A stretch of 25,494 nucleotides of DNA from a virus. Below the pieces are notes generated by a model. The model was not told the origin of the DNA and searched no databases. It worked only from the letters and a program-made list of their open reading frames with translations. The translations under genes and the position numbers were made by a program. Positions 8,824 through 15,895 of the stretch are shown piece by piece. The stretch covers positions 1 through 25,494 of IMG/VR virus record IMGVR_UViG_3300043775_000054. One strand, written 5' to 3'. Position 1 is the first letter of the stretch; each line of letters starts with the position of its first letter.

Positions 8824-9461
8824 TATGCTTTATTCCTAATTGCAGTTCGGTCAAGAATGCGTTGCAGATCTTCGCCATTAAGTGATTGCGCTGCACGATC
8901 ATAAAGCGTTTGCCAAGTTTGCAAGCGTGCATCATTTTTAAGATAAGGTGCTGCTTCAAGTAACGTACCGTACAGCAATAAATCTGGCGCAAAGTCAGTA
9001 ATGAAGTTTGTTTGAGTTTCTTCACCGAGAAATCGTGGTTGCTCGTAATAAAGGATCTCTATGGTGGTGTCAGTAGCAGGTGTTGGCGCAATTAACCAAT
9101 GAAAATAATCATAATCAGCATAATACTCTGGTGTGCCAGTTTCTTCACTGTCAGGCCAATAATTGCGAATATACTCATAGGATCTGCCGTGAATTGCATT
9201 AGTACCAATATGCATTGATACGGTTTCACGCCATCTATCAGGTTTTGGATAAACTGAAACGCCAGCAGGCAATGTTGTGGTGACTGGCACAATAAATCCT
9301 GTGACTTTAAGTTCACGGGAAATTCTGCGTTCAGCAAGCGTTATAAGCCGAGGAAGTTGCTCATAAACGTATGGATCAGACTCTTGCGTGAAACCACGCT
9401 CTAGGTACCGTCGAAGGTCTGTAAGTAGTGTTGTGTATGTTACGCTGCTATTGTTGCTCAT
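8823..9461 (-). CDS. Phage head-tail adaptor/neck protein
   Basis: 212 residues; ATG preceded by GGAG at about seven bases and by a candidate promoter. The pattern LPRLITLAERRISRELK near residue 36, then a beta section with TGTPEYYADYD, WLIAPTPATDTTIEILYYEQP, and a helical end with APDLLLYGTLLEAAPYLKND, matches a well-populated family of phage adaptor or tail-completion proteins as I recall it. Such proteins join the portal ring to the tail. The hub gene two positions downstream agrees. First gene after the lysis region, so it probably heads its own transcript. Confidence 0.75.
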   Translation of the reverse strand: MSNNSSVTYTTLLTDLRRYLERGFTQESDPYVYEQLPRLITLAERRISRELKVTGFIVPVTTTLPAGVSVYPKPDRWRETVSMHIGTNAIHGRSYEYIRNYWPDSEETGTPEYYADYDYFHWLIAPTPATDTTIEILYYEQPRFLGEETQTNFITDFAPDLLLYGTLLEAAPYLKNDARLQTWQTLYDRAAQSLNGEDLQRILDRTAIRNKA

Positions 9462-9514
9462 AATGACTCCAAGTTATCACAAGCGAGCTGTTGCAGCAGG
9501 CACATTTTTATTAA

Positions 9515-9543
9515 ATTATAGTATTTGTACCGCGTGTAGTCTA
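9515..9543 (-). promoter_or_regulatory. Candidate sigma70 promoter for adaptor/tail operon
   Basis: On the minus strand TAGACT (9543-9538) and a perfect TATAAT (9520-9515) are separated by 17 bases; the -35 matches consensus at four of six. It lies in the 86-base gap between the one-TM gene and the adaptor gene, one of the few real intergenic gaps in the window, about 54 bases before the adaptor ATG. Confidence 0.5.
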
Positions 9544-9547
9544 TCTT

Positions 9548-9781
9548 TTATGGCTTAAAATGCGCTTGCATCCAATAAGCCGCTGCTCCTAAAAGACCAG
9601 CAACTGACCATTGGATTGCGGCTTCTGTTACTTTTTTAAGCATCTCTTTCTTTAACTTTTCTGCTTCTATTCTTTCTTGTATCCATTCGTGATGTGATGC
9701 ATGAGAGTCAATTACTTCTTCATGATGCTCTTGCAGAGCTTCTAAAAAAAGTGCCTTTAAACTATCGCGATTAAGGTCCAT
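9548..9781 (-). CDS. One-TM lysis-region protein (holin/spanin-like candidate)
   Basis: 77 residues. N-terminal two thirds are highly charged and predicted coiled coil (EHHEEVIDSHASHHEW, EAEKLKKEMLKKV), followed by one hydrophobic segment (residues about 54-72, AAIQWSVAGLLGAAAYWMQA). Ribosome signals AGAAGG and AAAGGA precede the ATG. It directly follows the M15 peptidase gene. A single C-terminal TM helix with a charged domain fits a tail-anchored membrane protein: a holin, a spanin-like component or a pinholin are possible. The family is not recognised. Confidence 0.7.
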   Translation of the reverse strand: MDLNRDSLKALFLEALQEHHEEVIDSHASHHEWIQERIEAEKLKKEMLKKVTEAAIQWSVAGLLGAAAYWMQAHFKP

Positions 9782-9810
9782 GTCCTTTGCCTTCTATTTA
9801 AGTTAAAAAA

Positions 9811-10164
9811 TTAACCATTCCAGCGAGCAATCTTACCATCACGAACATCAATATGGGTAAAAGAATTGTAGCGTCCAAGACCTTTGCATTCGTCATCAAA
9901 ATGTTTCATGAGATATTCTTGCACTTCTTTTGGCGGTACGTCTTTTACTTTAATGTCGGCTGCGTTGCCAAGAACGTGTTGACTATGCTTTGCACCACCC
10001 ACTTTTGTGTTGTGCGCTTCACATCTTCTACCGCTCATAATGGTAATCGGTTTACCAAACGACTCACGGATGCGGTTAAGTAGCTCTACGAGCTTAGGGT
10101 TAACGTCTTTTTCACCACACCCGCAGTGACACTCAAATTCTTCTGGCTTAAAATATTTGCTCAT
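9811..10164 (-). CDS. Endolysin: M15A-family zinc D-Ala-D-Ala-type peptidase
   Basis: 117 residues from the ATG at 10164, chosen over an upstream start at 10194 because AGAAGG lies at a good distance and homologues begin with a KYFxxxEF.C.CGCG pattern, seen here as FKPEEFECHCGCG. The peptidase motif SQHVLGNAAD gives zinc ligands H63 and D70 (H-x6-D), and H104 in FTHIDVR is the third; D106 is nearby. SGRRCEAHN precedes the motif as in M15A enzymes. The enzyme would cut peptide cross-links or stem peptides of peptidoglycan. There is no signal peptide, so release through a holin is expected; candidate holin genes lie on both sides. Confidence 0.9.
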   Translation of the reverse strand: MSKYFKPEEFECHCGCGEKDVNPKLVELLNRIRESFGKPITIMSGRRCEAHNTKVGGAKHSQHVLGNAADIKVKDVPPKEVQEYLMKHFDDECKGLGRYNSFTHIDVRDGKIARWNG

Positions 10165-10165
10165 A

Positions 10166-10354
10166 TTATTTACCTTCTGATGCAAACAACCCAATCATAC
10201 CAAACACGACACTAGCGGCAGTTAAGCTGTCATGGATAGGACCTGCATCAATATTCATACCAGCCATTGTAGCTAAAGCCGCCACACTCGCGTGAGTTGA
10301 AGGTTCTTTTAGTCGAGCCGTTAAATAGTTCCACGCTTTAAGTAATTTGTTCAT
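10166..10354 (-). CDS. Small holin-like membrane protein
   Basis: 62 residues from the ATG at 10354; this start has a perfect GGAGGT seven bases upstream, better than the possible start at 10366. It overlaps the previous gene by 17 bases and ends one base before the chosen peptidase start. The N-terminus is basic (NKLLKAWNYLTARLK), followed by two weakly hydrophobic stretches (SVAALATMAGMNI and SLTAASVVFGMIGLFA) separated by a short polar turn. Position directly upstream of the endolysin makes a holin role likely. A different small phage protein remains possible because the hydrophobicity is modest. Confidence 0.65.
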   Translation of the reverse strand: MNKLLKAWNYLTARLKEPSTHASVAALATMAGMNIDAGPIHDSLTAASVVFGMIGLFASEGK

Positions 10355-10580
10355 TGCTACCTCCAATAATTGCAGTTGAAGTATCTCTATCTATTTTCAT
10401 AAAGCCGTTGCAAGCAATATTCCAATCGTCGCCGTCAGTTTCGTCCCAAATAGGCACACTAATATTTAAATGTTTAAATAGAAATTCTTTGTCGTTTTCA
10501 AACACGCGCCAAACATGATCTAAGCTGCCTCGTCCTTCTTGCCCACGACTTTTGTTAAATCGTATTAAATACTTGTTCAT
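10338..10580 (-). CDS. Conserved-looking 80-aa phage protein of unknown function
   Basis: The ATG overlaps the oxygenase stop as ATGA, with no strong ribosome site, suggesting coupled translation. The sequence starts MNKYLIRFNKSRGQEGRGS, continues with HVWRVFENDKEFLFKHLNI and contains an acidic WDETDGDDWNIACNG loop. It is soluble-looking, with no TM segment. The compact, aromatic-rich sequence looks like a real folded protein. I cannot assign a function; adjacency to the oxygenase and lysis genes is the only clue. Confidence 0.75.
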   Translation of the reverse strand: MNKYLIRFNKSRGQEGRGSLDHVWRVFENDKEFLFKHLNISVPIWDETDGDDWNIACNGFMKIDRDTSTAIIGGSNEQIT

Positions 10581-11242
10581 ATAATTTCAGCCGCTGGCAT
10601 AGTGCAAGTAGCTTGTTCTGCTTGTTGTACTGTCAAATTAAAATGCACAAACTTAATAGGGTTGTCAGATGCATGGCGTGTAAAAGAATGTGGCATCCAC
10701 GCATTAGAAAAAATCATAAGTCCAGGTTTAGCTTCAAAGTTAATCATTTTACTAGCCGGTGTCGCTATATTCATATCTTGTTCTGGTAAATCTAATTGAA
10801 CTTTACCTGCTCGTGGATCATGAAATACTACCCGTGAACTATTCTCTGGAACTTCTAAAAAATAAAACCCTACTATTTGTGAACCAAAGCCATGAATGTG
10901 TTGTTCCATTGAAGAATGTTTATGGTGTTCTTGTGTCCACATTTCAGCAAACGATACAACTTTACCATCCATTGCATAGCCTTGCTCTTTCAATATGTTC
11001 CATGCAGTTTCGCCAACAAAACTCGCAAAGTTTTCCATGCGTAAGTCAGCATAATAATTGCCACTCATTACAACAGGATAAATCTCATTTAAACTTTGCT
11101 CTTTTCGTGCCGACTCCAAATATTCTTCAGAAACTTCTTTGACAGCTTCTAGGAAATCTGGACGCTCAATTAAATACATTGAGCATGGGAAGTGGTAAGC
11201 CACTTCCAGTTGCGTGTTTAACTTCGTGGCGTTTGTAGCCAT
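10577..11242 (-). CDS. 2OG-Fe(II) oxygenase-like protein
   Basis: 221 residues, ATG preceded by GGAGAAGG. The core (residues about 105-205) has the jelly-roll order of phage 2-oxoglutarate/Fe(II) dioxygenases: HIHGFGSQIVGFYFLEVP (H115, H117), VVFHDPRAG (D142), KPGLMIFSNAWMPHSF (H185) and a final IKFVHFNLTV strand. H115/H117, D142 and H185 are candidate iron ligands; the 2-oxoglutarate-binding basic residue is not certain. Such enzymes are common in aquatic tailed phages, often near tail genes, and usually lack a known substrate; hydroxylation of a virion or host protein is a guess. The family call is fairly secure, the substrate unknown. Confidence 0.8.
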   Translation of the reverse strand: MATNATKLNTQLEVAYHFPCSMYLIERPDFLEAVKEVSEEYLESARKEQSLNEIYPVVMSGNYYADLRMENFASFVGETAWNILKEQGYAMDGKVVSFAEMWTQEHHKHSSMEQHIHGFGSQIVGFYFLEVPENSSRVVFHDPRAGKVQLDLPEQDMNIATPASKMINFEAKPGLMIFSNAWMPHSFTRHASDNPIKFVHFNLTVQQAEQATCTMPAAEII

Positions 11243-11262
11243 GAACCTTCTCCAATAGTGAG

Positions 11263-11688
11263 TTATATTTCAGTAGGAGCCGGAACCTCAATCCAATCGT
11301 TTAATGCACCGTCCCACTGATATAGTTTACCATCATTTGGTCTGGGGAACGGTGGAATGTATGAACATGATGTGTCGTCAAACGCCCATGCAGTAAAGTT
11401 TTCACGGTTTGGCAGCGATGCCCATACATCTTTTATCGCTTGTTGTTTGGCAGTTTTTTCCGCATCATCCATAGGACGCACCATCCAAACATCTTTGTAA
11501 ATACCGTCAACTAATTGGCACTCTGGATAGGCTTGGTCAAGAACGTCATATACACCTAATTGCGGCATTTCAATGCGTTCAAATGGTACCCAATGTTCTG
11601 GTATAGCACCAAATGCTTGAAGTAAATTTTCTTCTAAAGCTGGATGGTTTTTCGGTAAGTTGTTTTCTGTTTCTATGTAAAGTTTCAT
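11263..11688 (-). CDS. Tail fibre assembly-like protein
   Basis: 141 residues at a TAATG junction with AGGAG eight bases upstream. The N-terminal half (KLYIETENNLPKNHPALEENL, then FGAIPEHWVPFERIEMP) and the C-terminal KLYQWDGALNDWIEVP segment resemble small proteins encoded directly behind phage adhesins and annotated as fibre assembly or chaperone proteins. A helical stretch with MDDAEKTAKQQAIKDVW lies at residues about 73-89. It follows the polyglycine adhesin gene and closes the fibre cassette, which supports a role in folding or attaching that adhesin. Confidence 0.65.
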   Translation of the reverse strand: MKLYIETENNLPKNHPALEENLLQAFGAIPEHWVPFERIEMPQLGVYDVLDQAYPECQLVDGIYKDVWMVRPMDDAEKTAKQQAIKDVWASLPNRENFTAWAFDDTSCSYIPPFPRPNDGKLYQWDGALNDWIEVPAPTEI

Positions 11689-12491
11689 TATAAATCTCCT
11701 GTATTAGTAGATGGGAATGACCGAGTAGTACCTGGCCAGATAATACGAACTGCGCCCGCTGCCCCAAAATTTCCGCCACAACTGCCACCACCGCCACCAC
11801 CACCGTAACGTAATCCAAGATTATTTCCAGATGCCAAACTCGAACCATTATCTCCACCGCTACCACCACCCCCACCCCCACCACTGATATATGTACCAGC
11901 AACTCCGTTAGCACCTTGACCTAGTATTCCAACATTACCTCCACCTGCTCCACGTCCGCCAGCAGGATTACCTGCACCGCCACCGCCACCACCACCAGAT
12001 CCTGCTCCTGCTGCTCCACTATTAACCCCACCTACACCACCATTACCCGTATATCCTGCTGCGCCACCACCGCCCTGAGCTGTTCCTCCGCCACCGCCAT
12101 TACCTCCGCTACCGCCACCAGTGTATGTCCCAGAAGGAGAACCCCCTAAACCGGAACCTGTAGGTGTCCCGTAACCTCCACCTCCAGCTATTGTGATATT
12201 GATTCCATCGTTAAATGAGCTAGGATTTGATGTTGGTGCAGCATATCCACCTACTATTACGGTATATGAATTACCTGCAACTACCGATATATTATTTCTG
12301 TATGCTAATCCACCACCACCGCCTGCGCTAGTAAAACCCCCATAACCACCACCACCTACCGCAACAACAGAAACCGAAGTAACACCAACAGGAGCAACCC
12401 ATGTATAAGTCCCAACGCCTGTATAGGCTTGTTGACCTGGAGGAGGTCCGAAAGAACGACCATATGCAAAATTTTGTTGAATTCCACTCAT
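11688..12491 (-). CDS. Polyglycine-rich tail adhesin
   Basis: 267 residues from the ATG at 12491, chosen because it forms a TAATG junction; an in-frame start at 12521 would add ten residues and overlap more. The segment TGVGTYTWVAPVGVTSVSVV (about residues 24-43) followed by VGGGGYGG marks a glycine-rich domain common in phage and bacterial surface proteins. Runs of four to eight glycines recur through to residue about 250, separated by short Ser/Ala/Thr/Asn loops, ending with a beta cap AAGAVRIIWPG. The pattern recalls the polyglycine-II sandwich of T-even gp38-type adhesins, where hypervariable loops between glycine helices bind the receptor. Position at the end of the fibre cassette fits a receptor-binding tip. 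Confidence 0.8.
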   Translation of the reverse strand: MSGIQQNFAYGRSFGPPPGQQAYTGVGTYTWVAPVGVTSVSVVAVGGGGYGGFTSAGGGGGLAYRNNISVVAGNSYTVIVGGYAAPTSNPSSFNDGINITIAGGGGYGTPTGSGLGGSPSGTYTGGGSGGNGGGGGTAQGGGGAAGYTGNGGVGGVNSGAAGAGSGGGGGGGAGNPAGGRGAGGGNVGILGQGANGVAGTYISGGGGGGGSGGDNGSSLASGNNLGLRYGGGGGGGSCGGNFGAAGAVRIIWPGTTRSFPSTNTGDL

Positions 12492-13177
12492 TAGGTCAAC
12501 CCCGCACCAGAAATAATCCAAGTTGTAGAATCTATTTTTAACGCTGTCGCTGTGCCGTACTGTGCAAGTAAGCGTGGGACTGTCGTGCTGCCTGTGCCTG
12601 CTAAATACATCGTGTCTGTTGTGATTGCAATACTGACTACTTGAGATGTCATATTAATAAATGAAATAGCTGTGCCAATTGGATACGCTACTGAACCATT
12701 TGCAGGGATAGTAAACGTCCGAGCATTAGCGTCAGTTGAAGGGTGGAAGATATGTTTTCCTGCATCCGCAGCAACAAGTGTATAAGCCGCTGATTGGCTG
12801 TTTTGAGGGATATTGATATAACCTATTCCGTTCGTTCCATCAACAGTTTGCCCAGCCGCAAACGTAATTGCACCCGTCATCGTACCGCCAGCTAATGGTA
12901 AATAAGTACCAGAAGGACCAGCCGCCCACGATAAAACACCAGATCCGTTAGTAACCATAACTTGGTTAGCAGTGCCGTCTGTTGTTGGATATTTTAAACC
13001 AGCAGGATTGTTCATCAATCTTATTACAGATCCACCGGTGTTTAATGCCCAAACCGACATATCAGCGGTGTTGTAATTGATTGCAAGCTCACCAGCAGTT
13101 AAATTTCCAGACGTTGGTGCTGTACCAGACGTTGATGTGCGATAAAGCTGTATTGGTGTATAACCAGAAGCTGCCAT
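12491..13177 (-). CDS. Tail fibre protein
   Basis: 228 residues; the ribosome site GAGGTAA is supplied by the end of the preceding gene, eight bases before ATG. Contains the fibre signature APTSGNLTAGELAIN near residue 20 and LPLAGGTMTGAITFAAGQTV near residue 92, both common in phage tail fibre and collar proteins. The C-terminal half (YTLVAADAGKHIFHPS through LKIDSTTWIISG) is a beta-rich decoration-type domain. Located between the Dps-like gene and the polyglycine adhesin, it is probably a shaft section that carries the adhesin. Confidence 0.8.
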   Translation of the reverse strand: MAASGYTPIQLYRTSTSGTAPTSGNLTAGELAINYNTADMSVWALNTGGSVIRLMNNPAGLKYPTTDGTANQVMVTNGSGVLSWAAGPSGTYLPLAGGTMTGAITFAAGQTVDGTNGIGYINIPQNSQSAAYTLVAADAGKHIFHPSTDANARTFTIPANGSVAYPIGTAISFINMTSQVVSIAITTDTMYLAGTGSTTVPRLLAQYGTATALKIDSTTWIISGAGLT

Positions 13178-13181
13178 GTTA

Positions 13182-13526
13182 TTACCTCAAATTTTCAAGT
13201 TTAAATAGGGTTGACATGTGCAAACCCGCTAGTTCGTCTAATATATTTTCAAGTGCTGGCACATTGTTTGATAATTCACTGCGATTGTCATTTATCCAAG
13301 ATAAATTGTCACGAATGAGCTTTTCAATATGCGGATCATCATTTGGAATTTCTTCAATTTTACCAAAAGTTCCTATTTGTGCTTCAACAAATTTATCAAT
13401 TAGTGTTATCAATTCATCATAAAATTTGCCCAATGCCTGATGCTGTGCATAAGAATCAGTTGTCCAATGCCTTGCATGACTTGCATTGCGCTCATCAAAT
13501 ACTTTAGTAATTAGCTCGCCAATCAT
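13182..13526 (-). CDS. DUF5856-like, Dps/ferritin-like helical protein
   Basis: 114 residues at a TAATG junction; the Shine-Dalgarno GGAGG lies in the last codons of the fibre gene. Motif ASHARHWTTDSYAQHQALGK (residues 15-34) then FYDELITLIDKFVEAQIG (35-52) matches the pattern HxxHWxTxSYAxHxALGxFYD of the phage DUF5856 group, which resembles Dps/ferritin-like four-helix proteins. Candidate metal or fold residues are H17, H20, H29, D37 and E48. Only about 110 residues are present, shorter than true Dps, and a second helical half (residues 65-112) follows. Function in phages is unknown; a DNA-binding or protective role is suggested only by fold similarity. Confidence 0.75.
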   Translation of the reverse strand: MIGELITKVFDERNASHARHWTTDSYAQHQALGKFYDELITLIDKFVEAQIGTFGKIEEIPNDDPHIEKLIRDNLSWINDNRSELSNNVPALENILDELAGLHMSTLFKLENLR

Positions 13527-15589
13527 TAGAATGTGCCTCCGTTAATACCATTAGCGTTGCCCGTTCCACCGTTAGCCACTGCAACAATTCCTGTTACATT
13601 TGCCGCTATGCCTGTTGTGTTTTGATTCCATGTAGGAACTGTACCACTCAGATTTGCATAAGTATAACCTGTACAATTTGTAAGAGTTCCACTCGCAGGC
13701 GTTCCTAATATGGGTGCGACTAAAGTCATACCGCTTGGCAATGTGGTTGCCGAAGTTAAATTAGCTGCTGTACCTGTGGTATTTTGATTAAGCGTTGGAA
13801 AGTCTGCGGCAACAGCAATAGTTAATGCACCAGTTGTTGTAGTGCTTTTTAAAATACCTGTTGCTAGTGCTGACGTACCTGCGCTGTAATCAGTTCCAGC
13901 AGTAGCAGCAACTAATGCACTGGCACTTCCTTTTAACATTCCAGAAATACTTGTTGTAAGTGTTATAGCTGGTGTTGATGATGGATTAGCTACTGTTCCT
14001 GCAAAACCGTTTGCGCTAGTGACAGATACAGATGTGACTGTTCCTGTTCCAGATCCAGCACCAATAGCTGTTCTAAAATCAGCGGCATCTAAAGCACTGA
14101 CCGTGTTATCTGCGTTAAATCTTGGAAACGTGATTGCACTTGGATTGGTAAGCGTAAACATACTTTGACCAACAGTCGTACCACCCAGCGATGTTCTGCC
14201 TGTAGCGGAAACTAAGTTTGTACTACCGCCATTCCATTGCTGTGTTTGTGTGTAAGCTGTTGTCCAATTTGTTTGATTAGCGTTCGTTGGAATTGAATAA
14301 CCGGCAGAGAGCGTTAGTGCTAATGTTCCAGACGTTGTGATTGGTGTGCCGCTAATTGATAACCCAGTTGGAACTGTCATTGCAACAGAAGTCACCGTGC
14401 CAACGCTAACTGCACCAGTTTGACCGTTTACTGAAGTAACTGTGTTTGTTTGATCAATTTTTTGCCATGTTGAGCCATTAAATATTGCCCAATCACCTAT
14501 TGCCCAATCAGTAATACCATTTAAGTTTGTGGATCCCGCAGTCGTAACAACGTAATAATAACCGCTAGTACCAACGCTGGATGTCAACGCAGGTACGTTT
14601 GTTGATGCGTTCCAACCACCTTGATATGACAACGTGCCAATTATAGATGAAGTCGTAACACTAGTAACAATACCTTTAGAATTGACGGTGATGACTGGAA
14701 CTGTGGTTGAAGAACCATAAGTATTAGCAGTAACACTAGAAGCAGGTAAATCATCGTTAACTAATGCACGAAACGCTGTCGGAGCCGCAGCACCACTTGC
14801 AGGACCGGCATAAACCACGTTAGCAGGTTGGTCAGAAAGAATAATAGCTGAACCCCATGTTGGCGCAGAAGATCCGCCAGAAACTAATACTTGCCCAGCA
14901 GAACCAGGAGGGCCAACATAAAGACCATCAGCACCAGACCAAATTATTGCGCCAGCGTTAGGCGTAAGACTGCGTGCAGTACCGCCATGACTTAAGCCAA
15001 GAATATTTTCAACTTCATTCGCACTCGATAAATCAACCTGTGGATGCTTGTGATCTGATCGTGACATAGATGTGGCAACACCAGCGGATCCTGTTGTTAA
15101 TCCCGCTAAAGGTAAACTATCAGATAAATCAGCGGCAAGCGTTACATTGGAGTTTAACGCACCACCACCCGTTAAACCAGTGCCAGCAATCACTTGACGT
15201 GTGGTAGGAACGTAGCCAGAAATGGTTGCGGCAATCGTTGATGCGGCTGTTACCCGTCCAGTTGAATCAATAGTAAAAACAGGAATATTTGTGGCATCAC
15301 CGTAAGATCCAGCAGTAACGCCTGTGGCACTTAGCTGTGTGCTAGTGATACCACCATTTGCTACACTAAGCGTTACATTGCTAGAAAGTTGACCACCACC
15401 CGTTAAACTGGTGCCAGCGATAACTTGCCGTGTTGTAGGAACACCAGCAACACTCAAAAGATCTCCAACTCTGATTTGATAATTATTGCCGTTGTAAACA
15501 ATCATCATCAAACTGTCTTCTGATGCAACAGGTGCTAGTGGTAGCTGTGTTATCCGCGTTGGGATTAAATTACTTGGTACGTCAGACAT
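13526..15589 (-). CDS. Long repetitive tail fibre protein
   Basis: 687 residues, ATG with GGAGAT about nine bases upstream. The N-terminus (TRITQLPLAPVASEDSLMMI, then YQIRVGDLL) is the usual virion-attachment region of such fibres. The body is Thr/Ser/Gly/Val-rich beta repeats. Residues 51-75 and 128-152 are near copies (PTTRQVIAGT.LTGGG), and a second unit (YG.AT.IPVFTID.TGRVT) recurs near residues 95 and 290. RSDHKHPQVD holds an HxH motif as in many fibres. NQNTTG.AAN repeats precede the end VANGGTGNANGINGGTF. Probably the main fibre shaft, with the following fibre genes completing the tip. Receptor not predictable. Confidence 0.85.
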   Translation of the reverse strand: MSDVPSNLIPTRITQLPLAPVASEDSLMMIVYNGNNYQIRVGDLLSVAGVPTTRQVIAGTSLTGGGQLSSNVTLSVANGGITSTQLSATGVTAGSYGDATNIPVFTIDSTGRVTAASTIAATISGYVPTTRQVIAGTGLTGGGALNSNVTLAADLSDSLPLAGLTTGSAGVATSMSRSDHKHPQVDLSSANEVENILGLSHGGTARSLTPNAGAIIWSGADGLYVGPPGSAGQVLVSGGSSAPTWGSAIILSDQPANVVYAGPASGAAAPTAFRALVNDDLPASSVTANTYGSSTTVPVITVNSKGIVTSVTTSSIIGTLSYQGGWNASTNVPALTSSVGTSGYYYVVTTAGSTNLNGITDWAIGDWAIFNGSTWQKIDQTNTVTSVNGQTGAVSVGTVTSVAMTVPTGLSISGTPITTSGTLALTLSAGYSIPTNANQTNWTTAYTQTQQWNGGSTNLVSATGRTSLGGTTVGQSMFTLTNPSAITFPRFNADNTVSALDAADFRTAIGAGSGTGTVTSVSVTSANGFAGTVANPSSTPAITLTTSISGMLKGSASALVAATAGTDYSAGTSALATGILKSTTTTGALTIAVAADFPTLNQNTTGTAANLTSATTLPSGMTLVAPILGTPASGTLTNCTGYTYANLSGTVPTWNQNTTGIAANVTGIVAVANGGTGNANGINGGTF
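15134..15439 (-). repeat. Duplicated PTTRQVIAGTxLTGGG module in the fibre gene
   Basis: DNA at 15365-15439 and 15134-15208 encodes two near-identical 25-residue modules at 231-base (77-codon) spacing. Both read PTTRQVIAGT, then LTGGG and a SNVTL strand. The following segments differ, as expected for modular fibres that grow by duplication. Confidence 0.8.
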
Positions 15590-15592
15590 TCT

Positions 15593-15895
15593 TTACATCT
15601 CCAGATAAGAATTACCGTCTTCGGTAATGAAAAATTCATCGCCAGCTTCTTGAATAACGCCAGCAGGATGTGTGTTAATTGGTGTGTCTGGTCGATTAAA
15701 TGGCAACACAATTTGATCTGGCGGTCTTGGTGCAAGACGATAAGGATCGTATTCGTCGGTATCTTCTTTGCACACCATTAAGTTTGGGTAATTAGGATCA
15801 GGATGCAATTCAGCTAATTTGAATTTACGCGAACATCTGGCACATATTCCAATGCCAAGTGTAGGTTCTCCTGTTGTGTCTAAATAAATGCTCAT
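15593..15895 (-). CDS. Small zinc-ribbon-like protein
   Basis: 100 residues; ATG overlaps the upstream stop as ATGA, with no clear ribosome site, so probably coupled to the neck gene. A CARC knuckle (C18, C21) is followed by VCKED (C42); the fourth ligand would have to be H31, E44 or D45, so the ribbon is incomplete or uses a non-Cys ligand. A Pro-rich middle (YRLAPRPPDQIVLPFNRPDTP) and an acidic end (QEAGDEFFITEDGNSYLEM) complete it. Conserved placement between neck and fibre genes suggests a structural or assembly factor. No named family recognised. Confidence 0.7.
   Translation of the reverse strand: MSIYLDTTGEPTLGIGICARCSRKFKLAELHPDPNYPNLMVCKEDTDEYDPYRLAPRPPDQIVLPFNRPDTPINTHPAGVIQEAGDEFFITEDGNSYLEM

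Noticed and set aside
9480-9502. Short GCTG/CAGC inverted repeat before the adaptor gene
   Set aside because: Only four paired bases; likely chance.
11579-11914. Val-rich 111-residue minus frame
   Set aside because: Alternative frame of the polyglycine adhesin region; glycine codons read out of frame give Val-rich shadows.
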